A stretch of DNA of 64,000 nucleotides. It comes from Aliiglaciecola sp041538045. Its GTDB lineage: Bacteria > Pseudomonadota > Gammaproteobacteria > Enterobacterales > Alteromonadaceae. The stretch spans positions 1-64,000 of the forward strand of contig NZ_JBGOSE010000006.1 of the NCBI RefSeq assembly GCF_041538045.1. Reading direction: 5' to 3'. The notes under the pieces were generated by a model that was not told the DNA's origin, did not search any database, and saw only the letters and a program-made list of their open reading frames with translations. Shown piece after piece: positions 8,611 to 16,955 of this stretch; the first letter of the stretch is position 1; each line of letters opens with the position of its first letter. A program made the position numbers and the translations under genes.

Positions 8611-8960
8611 TTGTTTTTAACGAAGCGGAGTTGTTTCTAAGGGCAACCTGATGCACGTGGCAATGCCAAAGGTGTATATCTCATGTAAAGACACCAACTA
8701 AGACGGTGCGCTGCACCACAAGCAAATAATCTGGTTTGATTATTAAACGACTAAAGGATAAGGCGCGAGCCTTGTGGGTTCGAATCCCACAAACATTGTA
8801 ATAGCCCGACACAAGGCTAGCGATTGACCACTGTGGTGGACTCGCACAAACAACATTGATTTGGTAGGCACTGCACGGTAGCAGTAGCAAAGCATCGGGA
8901 ATGCGAAGCTTACCTTATCAACCTTGTTTGCTGTCAATTCACGCAAGTTAGTTACCCCTT
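8611..8960 (+). ncRNA. Structured RNA with tRNA-like T-arm (candidate Y-RNA-like or tRNA-mimic RNA)
   Basis: This 350-nt stretch between the sigma-54 promoter and the slipin gene is a chain of hairpins: GGTGT/ACACC (8671-8695), GGTGC/GCACC (8705-8717), AATAATC/GATTATT (8725-8744), AAGGC-gcga-GCCTT (8760-8773), TAGCC/GGCTA (8802-8819), ACTGC/GCAGT (8870-8885) and GCAT/ATGC (8892-8904). The strongest is a T-arm at 8772-8792: a 7-bp stem around a 7-nt TTCGAAT loop, with GGGTTCGAATCCC at its core. The ends can pair, AAGGG (8639-8643) with CCCTT (8956-8960) and AAC (8645-8647) with GTT (8951-8953). No full cloverleaf is seen. A tRNA-mimic module of this kind is known from bacterial Y RNAs. The class and the ends are inference. 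Confidence 0.5.
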
Positions 8961-9024
8961 GTGTCACATATTGTTATGGCATGTCCAAAACCTATGTCGA
9001 GGCAATAAAAAAGGAGAGATTCTA

Positions 9025-10194
9025 ATGACAGAACAAGGAAAATTTTTAAAGGTATTTAGCGTTGCTGAAAACTCAGTTGCATTTGTGTTTAAAAATCAAA
9101 AATTCGAACAAGTGTTACAAGCAGGCGTGCATCGAGTATGGGATTTAAGTAATGCTCTAACAGCCAAGTATTTTGATGCTAACAGCATTTATTACTCAGA
9201 TCCTGAGTCATTTTATTTGATTAAATCCTACCCAGAAGTGGCTGAATTGGTGCATGTTTGGAAGCTCGCTAACGACGAGCTAGGGTTGTTGTATATTGAC
9301 GATCAGCTTATGGGTATTGTCGCACCGGGTGAAGTCCTACAGTTATGGAAGTCGGCCGGTGAATATCGTCTAGATCGAGTGTCCTTAAATGGTGATCTTG
9401 AGGTAACCCGCTCGGTGTTGGAAGAAATTAAGCATCGTGGCAAGAATGAAGTGACCAAATTGATTTCTTCAAAAGGCTCGGTAAAGCGTGCTCCAGTAGC
9501 TATGGTTGAAGTAAAACCTCAACATGTAGCTTTGTTATATGTAGATGGTCAATTAGTCAGATCCTTGAGCGCTGGTATGTATGGTTTTTGGCAGTTAAAT
9601 CACGCTATCGAGGTGAAAACCTATGATTTGCGATCTCGCAATCAGGAGGTCTCTGGTCAGGATATTTTGACAAAAGATCGGGTGACAGTGCGGGTAAATC
9701 TAACTGCTACAGTGAAAACCTTAGATCCAGTTGTAGCGGCTGAACAAGTAGAGAATTTAGACGAATTTATCTACAAGTCAATGCAATTGGCATTGCGTGA
9801 AGCTGTGGGAACCAAGACTCTGGATGCACTGCTTGAAGATAAGCTTTACGTTAACCAAACCATAAAAGAATTGGTTGAGCAAGAGCTGGATTCAGTGGGT
9901 GTGAAGCTCGAAAGAGTGGGCGTGAAGGATATTATTCTGCCTGGTGAGATCAAAGCGATTCTTAACCAAGTCGTGGAAGCACAAAAAGCCGCAGAGGCAA
10001 ATGTGATCAAACGTCGGGAAGAAACCGCCGCCACTAGAAGTTTGCAAAACACCGCTAAAATGATGGAGAACAACCCAACATTGTTGCGTTTGAAGGAGCT
10101 AGAGTCACTTGAAAAAGTGTCAGAAAAAGTTAGCAACTTGAACGTATACGGCGGCGTTGATCAACTGTTGCGAGAAACCGTTAAATTGACGTAA
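9025..10194 (+). CDS. Slipin (SPFH/Band 7 family protein), RtcR-linked
   Basis: A 389-aa SPFH/Band 7 protein. The ATG at 9025 was chosen because AAGGAGAG sits 7 bp upstream; longer versions from 8959 lack support and lie in the RNA region. The Band 7 core runs from about 160 to 310, ending in DIILPGEIKAILNQVVEAQK. A coiled-coil tail follows. There is no N-terminal membrane hairpin. Three copies of an 18-residue strand motif occur at 17-34, 85-102 and 167-184, consensus xVALLYxDxQLxxxLxAG; the third is the usual start of the SPFH domain. Slipins recur in RtcR-controlled loci, but their role there is not settled. The gene probably shares the sigma-54 transcript. Confidence 0.9.
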   Translation: MTEQGKFLKVFSVAENSVAFVFKNQKFEQVLQAGVHRVWDLSNALTAKYFDANSIYYSDPESFYLIKSYPEVAELVHVWKLANDELGLLYIDDQLMGIVAPGEVLQLWKSAGEYRLDRVSLNGDLEVTRSVLEEIKHRGKNEVTKLISSKGSVKRAPVAMVEVKPQHVALLYVDGQLVRSLSAGMYGFWQLNHAIEVKTYDLRSRNQEVSGQDILTKDRVTVRVNLTATVKTLDPVVAAEQVENLDEFIYKSMQLALREAVGTKTLDALLEDKLYVNQTIKELVEQELDSVGVKLERVGVKDIILPGEIKAILNQVVEAQKAAEANVIKRREETAATRSLQNTAKMMENNPTLLRLKELESLEKVSEKVSNLNVYGGVDQLLRETVKLT

Positions 10195-10243
10195 AGGTTA
10201 TGGAAGGAGCAAGGAAGTTCCAGCCCAAGGACGGGCTCTTTAT

Positions 10244-10397
10244 GTAGCATGGCCTTTAGGCCATGGCACTCAAGCCACACAATCTCGCGGGGCTAAAGCA
10301 CCCGCCTACAGGCGAAATCCGTATATCACCTTTAGCATGGCCTTTAGGCCATGGCCCCCAAACCACACAATCTCGCGGGGCTAAAGCACCCGCCTAC
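10244..10397. repeat. Two pairs of inverted REP palindromes
   Basis: The plus-oriented elements are GTAG-CATGGCCTTTAGGCCATGG at 10244-10266 and a copy at 10332-10353 whose foot is TTAG. The inverted partners end with CTAC at 10306-10309 and 10394-10397. They are the same family as at 1-447 but with a different palindrome core. The last GTAG foot (minus strand, 10397-10394) contains the stop codon of the histidine kinase gene. Confidence 0.85.
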
Positions 10398-12553
10398 AAA
10401 CGAATAATCACCTCTACGCCTTTTTCGTCTTCGCGATTCTGGATATGAATTTTGGCTTTATGATATTCGGCGATAATTTTGGCGATATACAGACCTAACC
10501 CCAAATGAGCTTCTTGTTCAACCAGGTGCTCCCTTACCGACACCATAGAATTCAACAACTGTTCATGCATATTGTCAGGTAACTTAGGTCCGGTGTTGGC
10601 AATGCTTAGCTCTAAATCTCCGCTTTTTTCGATTAACGACAAAATGATGGTGCTGGCGTCTGGACTGAATTCCACAGCATTGGCGATCACTTTATCTAGC
10701 ATCTGGGCAAAGAGTTCTGGGGCACCATTTAAGGTTTTTTGAATGCCGTGGGTATTCACCGAAAACTTATTTTTTGGATAGGCAATTCGGTAGCCTTCGG
10801 TGCATCCAATTAGCAGCTCTGCTAACTCAAAATTTTCCCGTTCACTGTATTGGATGGCCTGTTCTAAACGTGTGGCTTCACTCATATTGCTGAGTATTTT
10901 ACTCAGACGATGGATGCCGGTTTGTGCACGTTCAATATATTGCTGTTTCTCTTGTTCATCATTGCCGTTGTTTTGCTCCATGGAGAGGTTTTCCAACGAT
11001 GACTTCACAATCGCCACTGGTGTACGAAGTTCATGGGATAAACGGGAGCTCATGTTTTCTAAATAATGATTATATTGCTGCAATTTGTCTAACACACTAT
11101 GGAAGGTGCGGGATAAATCCCCTATTTCGTCTTGGGTATTGGAGCGCGGAATATTGCCAAGAATTTTACCATTTTCATCAATGGCTGACTCGGTTTCATT
11201 ACGTAGTTTACTGATCCGAAAAGAAATTCGAGAAGCAAACAGAAATAAAGCGGCTGTGCCTAAAAATACCACCGCGATAATAACGTGGAACAACTGTTCT
11301 AAGGCCCGATTTCTGAGCGTACGAATGCCGTGGGTGGTTTGCTCAACCACCACTGCACCCATAACCTGCTCATCAATAAAAATAGGATGGGCGGCAGATA
11401 ACACCACAGCCTTGTTGTCTGGGGATAAACGCCATTGAGAACTCGCGGCTCCGGTGAGGGCATTGGCTAAATCCTGGCCCTTAAGTGCGTAGGCATTTTC
11501 TAATTCATCAACAAAATCTGCTGGTGGTTTGGTGAGAACTCGATAATACAGCGGAAACAACCAATCCTGTTCAATACGATGCCACAGGGTATCCCTACGG
11601 CCAGATTTAGGTGTTGTACGTACTCCAGTAGCATCCTGAATAGAGCCAGATCGGGCTAACACTCGCATGTGTTTATCCACTACCCAGACTCTTGCATTGG
11701 AATATTTTAAGCCTTTTAGAATCTTTTCAATTTCCGGTGATGGCACCAAAACTGTGCCCAAAGAGTCGGATTTGTTGGGGTTCGCGGTACCTATGATGTA
11801 TTTTCGCTTCCGGCTGCTTAAGTCATCCACGTCTGCTATGGCAAAGGCGATTTTGCTCGACATTATTTCTAGCGGAAAGCGTAACTCTATGTTGTAACCA
11901 TTTGCAGTTTCTAGCCAGTTACCTTGGATCGCCGTTTCTAAAGACAGTGGTCGCAATGAGTCTGGTTTTTCATCCAGCAAGTACGCGTTCACCCAACCTG
12001 ATTGCTGGGGAGCAACAATGTAGCGTCTAAAATCACCTTCGGGGTTGGTCACTGCGATCAAAAGGTAGTCATTTCTGTCAACCCGAAGACTATTTTTGGG
12101 GCGATAAACCAGATGGTCATCTACCACCTCAAACATGGCGTACAGGTACTTATTATATTGCCCTACCATATGTTCAAAATGAAAACTGTCGGGGTCATAA
12201 AATTCATTTTGTTCAATTAATTGCATTTCCCCATAACGCAGCGATAAATGCCGATAATCAACCCAGTCATCCAGTTGACCATCTAATTGGATAGGGTCGA
12301 CAATTTTATGGGCGTACAGATCCGTACCCGGCTTAACATCTTGTAAATAGGAAGATTGGCTATCAAAAAGTGAAGGTCTTTCGTGCAACGCAGTGGCCAC
12401 GGCACGGGCCGTACCTTCCATGGTTTGTTCCTGACCGGTACGTAGGTAGCTTTCTAACTCCCACACATACTGATAACCCAACCAAGGTATGGCGAACAAA
12501 AATAATGACAGCAACAACAGTTTTAAACGGATGCCAAAGCGAATACGGTTCAT
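10394..12553 (-). CDS. pdsS: Sensor histidine kinase of the proteobacterial dedicated sortase system
   Basis: A 719-aa protein with membrane segments near 8-26 and 425-447. Between them lies a large, roughly 400-residue periplasmic sensor region. A HAMP-like linker follows, then the HisKA H-box SHELRTP and an HATPase_c domain ending in GLGLYIAKII. Its length, the large sensor region and its place beside pdsR and across from the sortase genes match the dedicated-sortase kinase family. It is 3 bp downstream of the regulator gene. The stop codon is supplied by a REP element (the TAG of its GTAG foot), so the last residues (VIIRL) abut the repeat. Confidence 0.93.
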   Translation of the reverse strand: MNRIRFGIRLKLLLLSLFLFAIPWLGYQYVWELESYLRTGQEQTMEGTARAVATALHERPSLFDSQSSYLQDVKPGTDLYAHKIVDPIQLDGQLDDWVDYRHLSLRYGEMQLIEQNEFYDPDSFHFEHMVGQYNKYLYAMFEVVDDHLVYRPKNSLRVDRNDYLLIAVTNPEGDFRRYIVAPQQSGWVNAYLLDEKPDSLRPLSLETAIQGNWLETANGYNIELRFPLEIMSSKIAFAIADVDDLSSRKRKYIIGTANPNKSDSLGTVLVPSPEIEKILKGLKYSNARVWVVDKHMRVLARSGSIQDATGVRTTPKSGRRDTLWHRIEQDWLFPLYYRVLTKPPADFVDELENAYALKGQDLANALTGAASSQWRLSPDNKAVVLSAAHPIFIDEQVMGAVVVEQTTHGIRTLRNRALEQLFHVIIAVVFLGTAALFLFASRISFRISKLRNETESAIDENGKILGNIPRSNTQDEIGDLSRTFHSVLDKLQQYNHYLENMSSRLSHELRTPVAIVKSSLENLSMEQNNGNDEQEKQQYIERAQTGIHRLSKILSNMSEATRLEQAIQYSERENFELAELLIGCTEGYRIAYPKNKFSVNTHGIQKTLNGAPELFAQMLDKVIANAVEFSPDASTIILSLIEKSGDLELSIANTGPKLPDNMHEQLLNSMVSVREHLVEQEAHLGLGLYIAKIIAEYHKAKIHIQNREDEKGVEVIIRL

Positions 12554-12556
12554 AAT

Positions 12557-13249
12557 TTAACTAGACTTCCAGCGATAGCCCATGCCATACACGGTTTCAA
12601 TGCGATCAAATTGACTATCTAGCTGCACAAACTTTTTGCGAATACGCTTAATGTGGGAGGTAATGGTTGTATCGTCGACCACCATTTTTGACTCATCCAT
12701 AAGCTGTTGGCGGCTTTTTACATGGCCAGCATATTTGGCAATAGCATGTAACATCCAAAACTCTGTAACCGTCAGTTCGATGGGCTGACCATGCCAACTT
12801 ACGGTCATTCGGTTGCTGTCCATCAATAAAGCGCCTGTCTCAATTAGATCCGTGGCAACTTGCGGTTGGTTGAGCAATTCTGTGCGTCTGAATAAGGCGG
12901 CAATGCGGGCCAATAGATGGGGCATGCTGATATCTTTGGTGAGATAGTCGTCTGCGCCCATACGTAAACCACAAATGGTGTCGTAATCGTTATCTCTGGC
13001 GGTAAAAAAGATGATGGGTAAGGTTTTTGACAGTGAGCGCAGTTGCTGACACAACATAAAGCCACCATCTATCTCCTCATTTAAGCCAATATCTACAACA
13101 GCTAAATCAGGTAATCGTTGCATGAACGCTTTTTCTGCATCAATACGACTGCTGTAGGTGGATACTTCATAGCCCTGCTTTTGCAATGCAGATGCATAAT
13201 TTTCTCTAATCGCTGGGTCATCTTCGACTATGGCAATACGTTTGGACAT
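12557..13249 (-). CDS. pdsR: Response regulator of the dedicated sortase system
   Basis: A 230-aa OmpR-type regulator. The receiver domain has the acidic pair ED-D at 9-11, phospho-acceptor Asp53 (AVVDIGL) and the conserved Lys in DDYLTKD. The C-terminal winged helix ends in RIETVYGMGYRWKSS. It is the partner of the kinase encoded immediately downstream. It is transcribed divergently from pdsO across a 226-bp gap (13250-13475), which probably holds its own promoter and regulated promoters for the sortase genes; no operator was resolved by eye. Confidence 0.93.
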   Translation of the reverse strand: MSKRIAIVEDDPAIRENYASALQKQGYEVSTYSSRIDAEKAFMQRLPDLAVVDIGLNEEIDGGFMLCQQLRSLSKTLPIIFFTARDNDYDTICGLRMGADDYLTKDISMPHLLARIAALFRRTELLNQPQVATDLIETGALLMDSNRMTVSWHGQPIELTVTEFWMLHAIAKYAGHVKSRQQLMDESKMVVDDTTITSHIKRIRKKFVQLDSQFDRIETVYGMGYRWKSS

Positions 13250-13475
13250 GACAATACCGCTTTAACTAGCTGTTCCTATTCAGTGTTGCTAACTATATCG
13301 CAAAACTTTGTTGTGCCCATGGCCTTTTGGCTGAATAACGACAATTTCCATTTTTTCGCCACATTTGCTCACCAGATTGCCATTTTTGCCCGCATTTCAT
13401 GCCAGAAAGTCAGGTTTTAATAGACTCCATCGAAACAACACAAACTCAATCAAACTACTCTTTTGGAGAACTATA

Positions 13476-14225
13476 ATGAAAAAACGTATTTTATTTCCAC
13501 TTACCGCCATCGCTTTATGCCTGTCAGCAAATGGGTTAGCTGCACAAAGTGTGTCTAAATCTAGAACAACAGAAGAGCAAACTAACGAAGCTATTGGTTT
13601 TGGTTCTGGCGCAGTAGCTGGGGGATTAGTAGCAGGCCCAGTGGGGGCGATAGTTGGAGGCCTTTTTGGGGTATTAATTGCCGAAGATGTCAACAACGAT
13701 AACGCACTGGAAGCCAGTGAAAGTGAATTAGCCAAAGTTCAATCCGAACTGTCTCAACAAGAGTCTGAGCTTCTTGCATTGCAAAAACGTTATGCGCAAG
13801 CGCAACAAGAAAGCCAAGTGCAATTGGTGGCAATGGACAAAGAAATCGAGCGAGTGATGCAGGAAATGGAATCAAATATTCAATTTCGAACGGCTTCTTA
13901 TGTGCTCGAATCTCACTTTAAACCACAGCTAGATTTAGTTGCCAAAGGCTTAAAAAACAACCCTCAATTGGTGGTGAGTTTGTCCGGCTTCTCCGATAGC
14001 CGTGGTGATGACTCCTTTAACCAAGCTCTCTCTGAGCAACGAGTGGTGAGCGTAAAAGACTATCTTTTATCTCAGGGTGTAAATGATAAGCAAGTACTTA
14101 CTCTATCCTTTGGGGAAACCCAGCCAGTATCTGCTGAGTCTGATAACGAAGACTTCTTTTTCGACCGCAGAGTTTTAGTTCGTGTTGCTGAAGGTCAGCA
14201 AGCTATGACGGCATCTAACCTATAG
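13476..14225 (+). CDS. pdsO: Sortase-associated OmpA-like protein PdsO
   Basis: A 249-aa protein. The ATG at 13476 has TTGGAGA upstream and begins a signal peptide (KKRILFPLTAIALCLSANG, cleavage after AA). A glycine-zipper stretch (about 40-65, GAVAGGLVAGPVGAIVGG) follows, then a coiled coil (about 80-125), then an OmpA-like peptidoglycan-binding domain with VSLSGFSDSRGDDSFN and LSEQRVVSVKDYL. This architecture is that of PdsO, encoded next to class GN sortases in marine gammaproteobacteria. It starts the operon with the target and the sortase, 10 bp before the next gene. Confidence 0.93.
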   Translation: MKKRILFPLTAIALCLSANGLAAQSVSKSRTTEEQTNEAIGFGSGAVAGGLVAGPVGAIVGGLFGVLIAEDVNNDNALEASESELAKVQSELSQQESELLALQKRYAQAQQESQVQLVAMDKEIERVMQEMESNIQFRTASYVLESHFKPQLDLVAKGLKNNPQLVVSLSGFSDSRGDDSFNQALSEQRVVSVKDYLLSQGVNDKQVLTLSFGETQPVSAESDNEDFFFDRRVLVRVAEGQQAMTASNL

Positions 14226-14235
14226 GAGAGAGACA

Positions 14236-16371
14236 GTGATTAAGCGTCTGCGATTTATCATAGTCCTTTCGCTACTTTTTATCTTAGGTGCGTTGCAATA
14301 TGCAACGCCCTTTTTCAAGGATGAAAGTACCGATGAACGTTCTACTAGCCAGTCAAAATTCAAAATTGATGTGTCTTACGAGTCTGTTCAGGCTAACCAA
14401 CCGCCTGTGTATATCAACGATTATCAACAAGTAGAGCAAGGGAGTTTCTTTTTACAAAAGCAAGGTCAGCAGGGATATCTGTTGTCGCCACTTTTAGATA
14501 CCCGAGTGGATATGAACATAACAGGCTTAATTGCCCGAGCGAAAGTGACACAAACCTTTACCAACATCAGTGATGAGTGGGTGAATGGGATATATGTGTT
14601 TCCTTTACCTGAAAATGCCGCAGTGGATCATTTAGAAATGCTCATTGGTGAGCGACGTATTGTCGGTCAAATTCACCCTAAGCAGAAAGCCAAGGCCATA
14701 TTTGAACAAGCTAAACGAGAAGGTAAAAAAGCCAGTTTGCTGGTACAGCAGCGTCCTAATTTGTTTAAAAATTCGGTGGCAAATATCGGCCCAGGTGAGT
14801 CAATTAAAGTCACCATTGAATATCAACAAGCCGTTGCCTATGAAAATAATACCTTCAGTTTACGTTTTCCCACCACTGTCACGCCAAGATATCTGCCCAA
14901 ATTGAACATGAATGCTGGGGCGCAAGAGATAGCCGACAGCGGTTGGGGCATGACCCAGCCTGTGTATAAAGATGGGCAGTCGACGCTTATACAGGAAGAA
15001 CCTGAACCTATGCATAAAGTGGCCATGCATATTGCCTTAAATACGGGCTTCTCAGTGCAAAATATTCAAAGTGAATTACACCCCATTCATCAATTAGAGA
15101 AACAAGCTGGGGTTTACGAAATATCCTTACAACAAGACATGATTGCAAATCAAGACTTCGTACTCAGTTGGCAACCTGAGCCTAATCAAGAACCTAAGGC
15201 AGCCCATTTTGTGGAGCGTCACCAAGATGCTTTTTATGGCATGGTGATGTTAATGCCACCGGATGTGGATAGCCAAACCTTGAGCCTAGCCCGGGAAGTT
15301 ATTTTTGTAATTGATACTTCGGGATCCATGTCAGGGGATGCCATGATACAGGCAAAACAAGCGCTTATTTATGCCATCCAAGAACTCCCAGAAAATGACA
15401 CTTTTAATTTAGTGGAGTTTGATTCAACCGCAAGAAAAATGTGGTCTAGTCCTAAAGTTGCGAATACTCGGGTTAAATCTGAGGCCATCGATTATATAGC
15501 TAATTTACAAGCGGACGGCGGCACTGAAATGTTATCAGCTTTGCAATTGGCTTTAGGTCAACAGAGCTCAGGTTCATCAGGCAATGAAACTGAAAGTCGG
15601 ATTCGCCAAGTGATTTTTATTACCGACGGCTCGGTGGGCAACGAAGTCAGTTTGTTTGACTATATTCAGCATAATTTACAACAAAGCAGATTGTTTACTG
15701 TTGGCATAGGTTCGGCGCCCAATAGCTTTTTTATGGGCGAAGCGGCGCGGATGGGCAAAGGTACTTTTACCTATATTGGCTCTACGGATTCGGTACAACA
15801 GCAGATGCAGGGCTTATTTACTAAATTAACCCATCCCATATTAACGGACTTGGTGATGAATTTTTCTGAGGATGTGGAAGTTTATCCCCGTAACCTACCG
15901 GATTTATATAAAGGTGAACCCATAATGCTCAGCTACCGTGCTAATCATGGGGTTGATAATCTATCCGTTACTGGCACCTTGAAGGATCAATACTGGCAAC
16001 AAAGTTTGTCATTGCAAAATGGCGGTAGTGAGAGGGGGTTAAATGTGCTCTGGGCAAGGCGCAAAATAGCGCAGTTAGGGCGAGATAAACGCTTAGATCA
16101 AGATTACGATGAAATGAATAAACAGATAGAAGAAGTGGCGATGACCCATCACATCGTCAGCGAAATGACCAGTTTAGTGGCCGTGGATGTGACACCCAGT
16201 GCACAAGCTAGCAGCAAAGATGCACAGCTTAAATCCCACTTACCGAAAGGACAAAAACATGCAATCGGTAGCCTACCGCAAACGGCTACTCCAGCGCAGT
16301 TGCAATGGATGTTAGCTTTATTACTGATGGGGATGGGACTATGTACGGTCATTTTCACAAAGCGCCACTAA
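14236..16371 (+). CDS. Sortase target protein with VIT and von Willebrand A domains
   Basis: A 711-aa protein with a GTG start behind AGGAGAG. An N-terminal membrane or signal segment comes first. A VIT domain (about 75-200) follows, then a VWA domain whose metal site is visible as FVIDTSGSMSGD (about 360). The C-terminus is a sortase sorting signal: LPQTA at 680-684, a hydrophobic stretch, and KRH as the final residues. It is almost certainly the single dedicated substrate of the sortase gene that overlaps its 3' end. By family analogy it is displayed at the envelope; adhesion or matrix binding is possible but untested. Confidence 0.93.
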   Translation: MIKRLRFIIVLSLLFILGALQYATPFFKDESTDERSTSQSKFKIDVSYESVQANQPPVYINDYQQVEQGSFFLQKQGQQGYLLSPLLDTRVDMNITGLIARAKVTQTFTNISDEWVNGIYVFPLPENAAVDHLEMLIGERRIVGQIHPKQKAKAIFEQAKREGKKASLLVQQRPNLFKNSVANIGPGESIKVTIEYQQAVAYENNTFSLRFPTTVTPRYLPKLNMNAGAQEIADSGWGMTQPVYKDGQSTLIQEEPEPMHKVAMHIALNTGFSVQNIQSELHPIHQLEKQAGVYEISLQQDMIANQDFVLSWQPEPNQEPKAAHFVERHQDAFYGMVMLMPPDVDSQTLSLAREVIFVIDTSGSMSGDAMIQAKQALIYAIQELPENDTFNLVEFDSTARKMWSSPKVANTRVKSEAIDYIANLQADGGTEMLSALQLALGQQSSGSSGNETESRIRQVIFITDGSVGNEVSLFDYIQHNLQQSRLFTVGIGSAPNSFFMGEAARMGKGTFTYIGSTDSVQQQMQGLFTKLTHPILTDLVMNFSEDVEVYPRNLPDLYKGEPIMLSYRANHGVDNLSVTGTLKDQYWQQSLSLQNGGSERGLNVLWARRKIAQLGRDKRLDQDYDEMNKQIEEVAMTHHIVSEMTSLVAVDVTPSAQASSKDAQLKSHLPKGQKHAIGSLPQTATPAQLQWMLALLLMGMGLCTVIFTKRH

Positions 16372-16949
16372 GGCGAAGATTGCTACATTCAATCTGGCGC
16401 TTTAAGTGGGCAAGTTTATGTTTTGTAGCAAGTGCATATCTGTTTGCATCCAGCGGTTACATTCATGCTAAAGCGATATTGGCGCAGTATTTAATTGAAG
16501 ATGCGTGGGTGGAATCCCTGCACACCGGCGAAAAAATAGCGCCTTGGGCTTGGGCAGATACTTGGCCGGTGGCAAAACTAACTATTGCCGACCGAACTTT
16601 ATATGTTTTAGCTGGGGCAACCGGCAGAGTCATGGCCTTTGGCCCCGGTCATATAAGCAGTACTCCCTTTCCAGGGGAGTCGGGAAATGCGGTGATTACG
16701 GGTCACCGTGACACCCACTTTTCGATACTACAAGATATCAAAATCGGTGATCTGATCAGCACTGAAACCACGGAAAAGGTGAGTCGCTATAAAGTGTTGG
16801 AGGTACGAATTGCCCATCAAGATCAAATCAATTTAATTGAATCTGGTGTGGATGATGAATTGACACTAATTACATGTTATCCCTTCAACAGCGCCGCACC
16901 TAACCCAGAGTTGAGGTATGTGGTACGGGCGTTAAAGGTTGAAGCTTAG
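16341..16949 (+). CDS. Class GN sortase
   Basis: A 202-aa transpeptidase. It has an N-terminal membrane segment (about 24-41) and the sortase barrel with catalytic His122 (ITGHRDTHF), Cys179 in TLITC and Arg192 in LRYVVRA. ATG 16341 is preferred over one at 16305; it overlaps the target gene by 31 bp. Class GN is the Gram-negative sortase class that cuts one dedicated substrate encoded beside it, here the LPQTA protein. The anchoring acceptor in these bacteria is not known from the sequence. Confidence 0.93.
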   Translation: MYGHFHKAPLRRRLLHSIWRFKWASLCFVASAYLFASSGYIHAKAILAQYLIEDAWVESLHTGEKIAPWAWADTWPVAKLTIADRTLYVLAGATGRVMAFGPGHISSTPFPGESGNAVITGHRDTHFSILQDIKIGDLISTETTEKVSRYKVLEVRIAHQDQINLIESGVDDELTLITCYPFNSAAPNPELRYVVRALKVEA

Positions 16950-16955
16950 TGGGGC

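Noticed and set aside
8718..8800. A normal tRNA gene
   Set aside because: No 7-bp acceptor stem, no 7-nt anticodon loop and no D-arm; only the T-arm is convincing.
8681..8967. Minus-strand ORFs (69 and 74 aa) in the rtcR-slipin gap
   Set aside because: They run antisense to the T-arm region and contain the CGIRTH-type peptide that typically results from translating tRNA-like DNA backwards; no ribosome-binding site.
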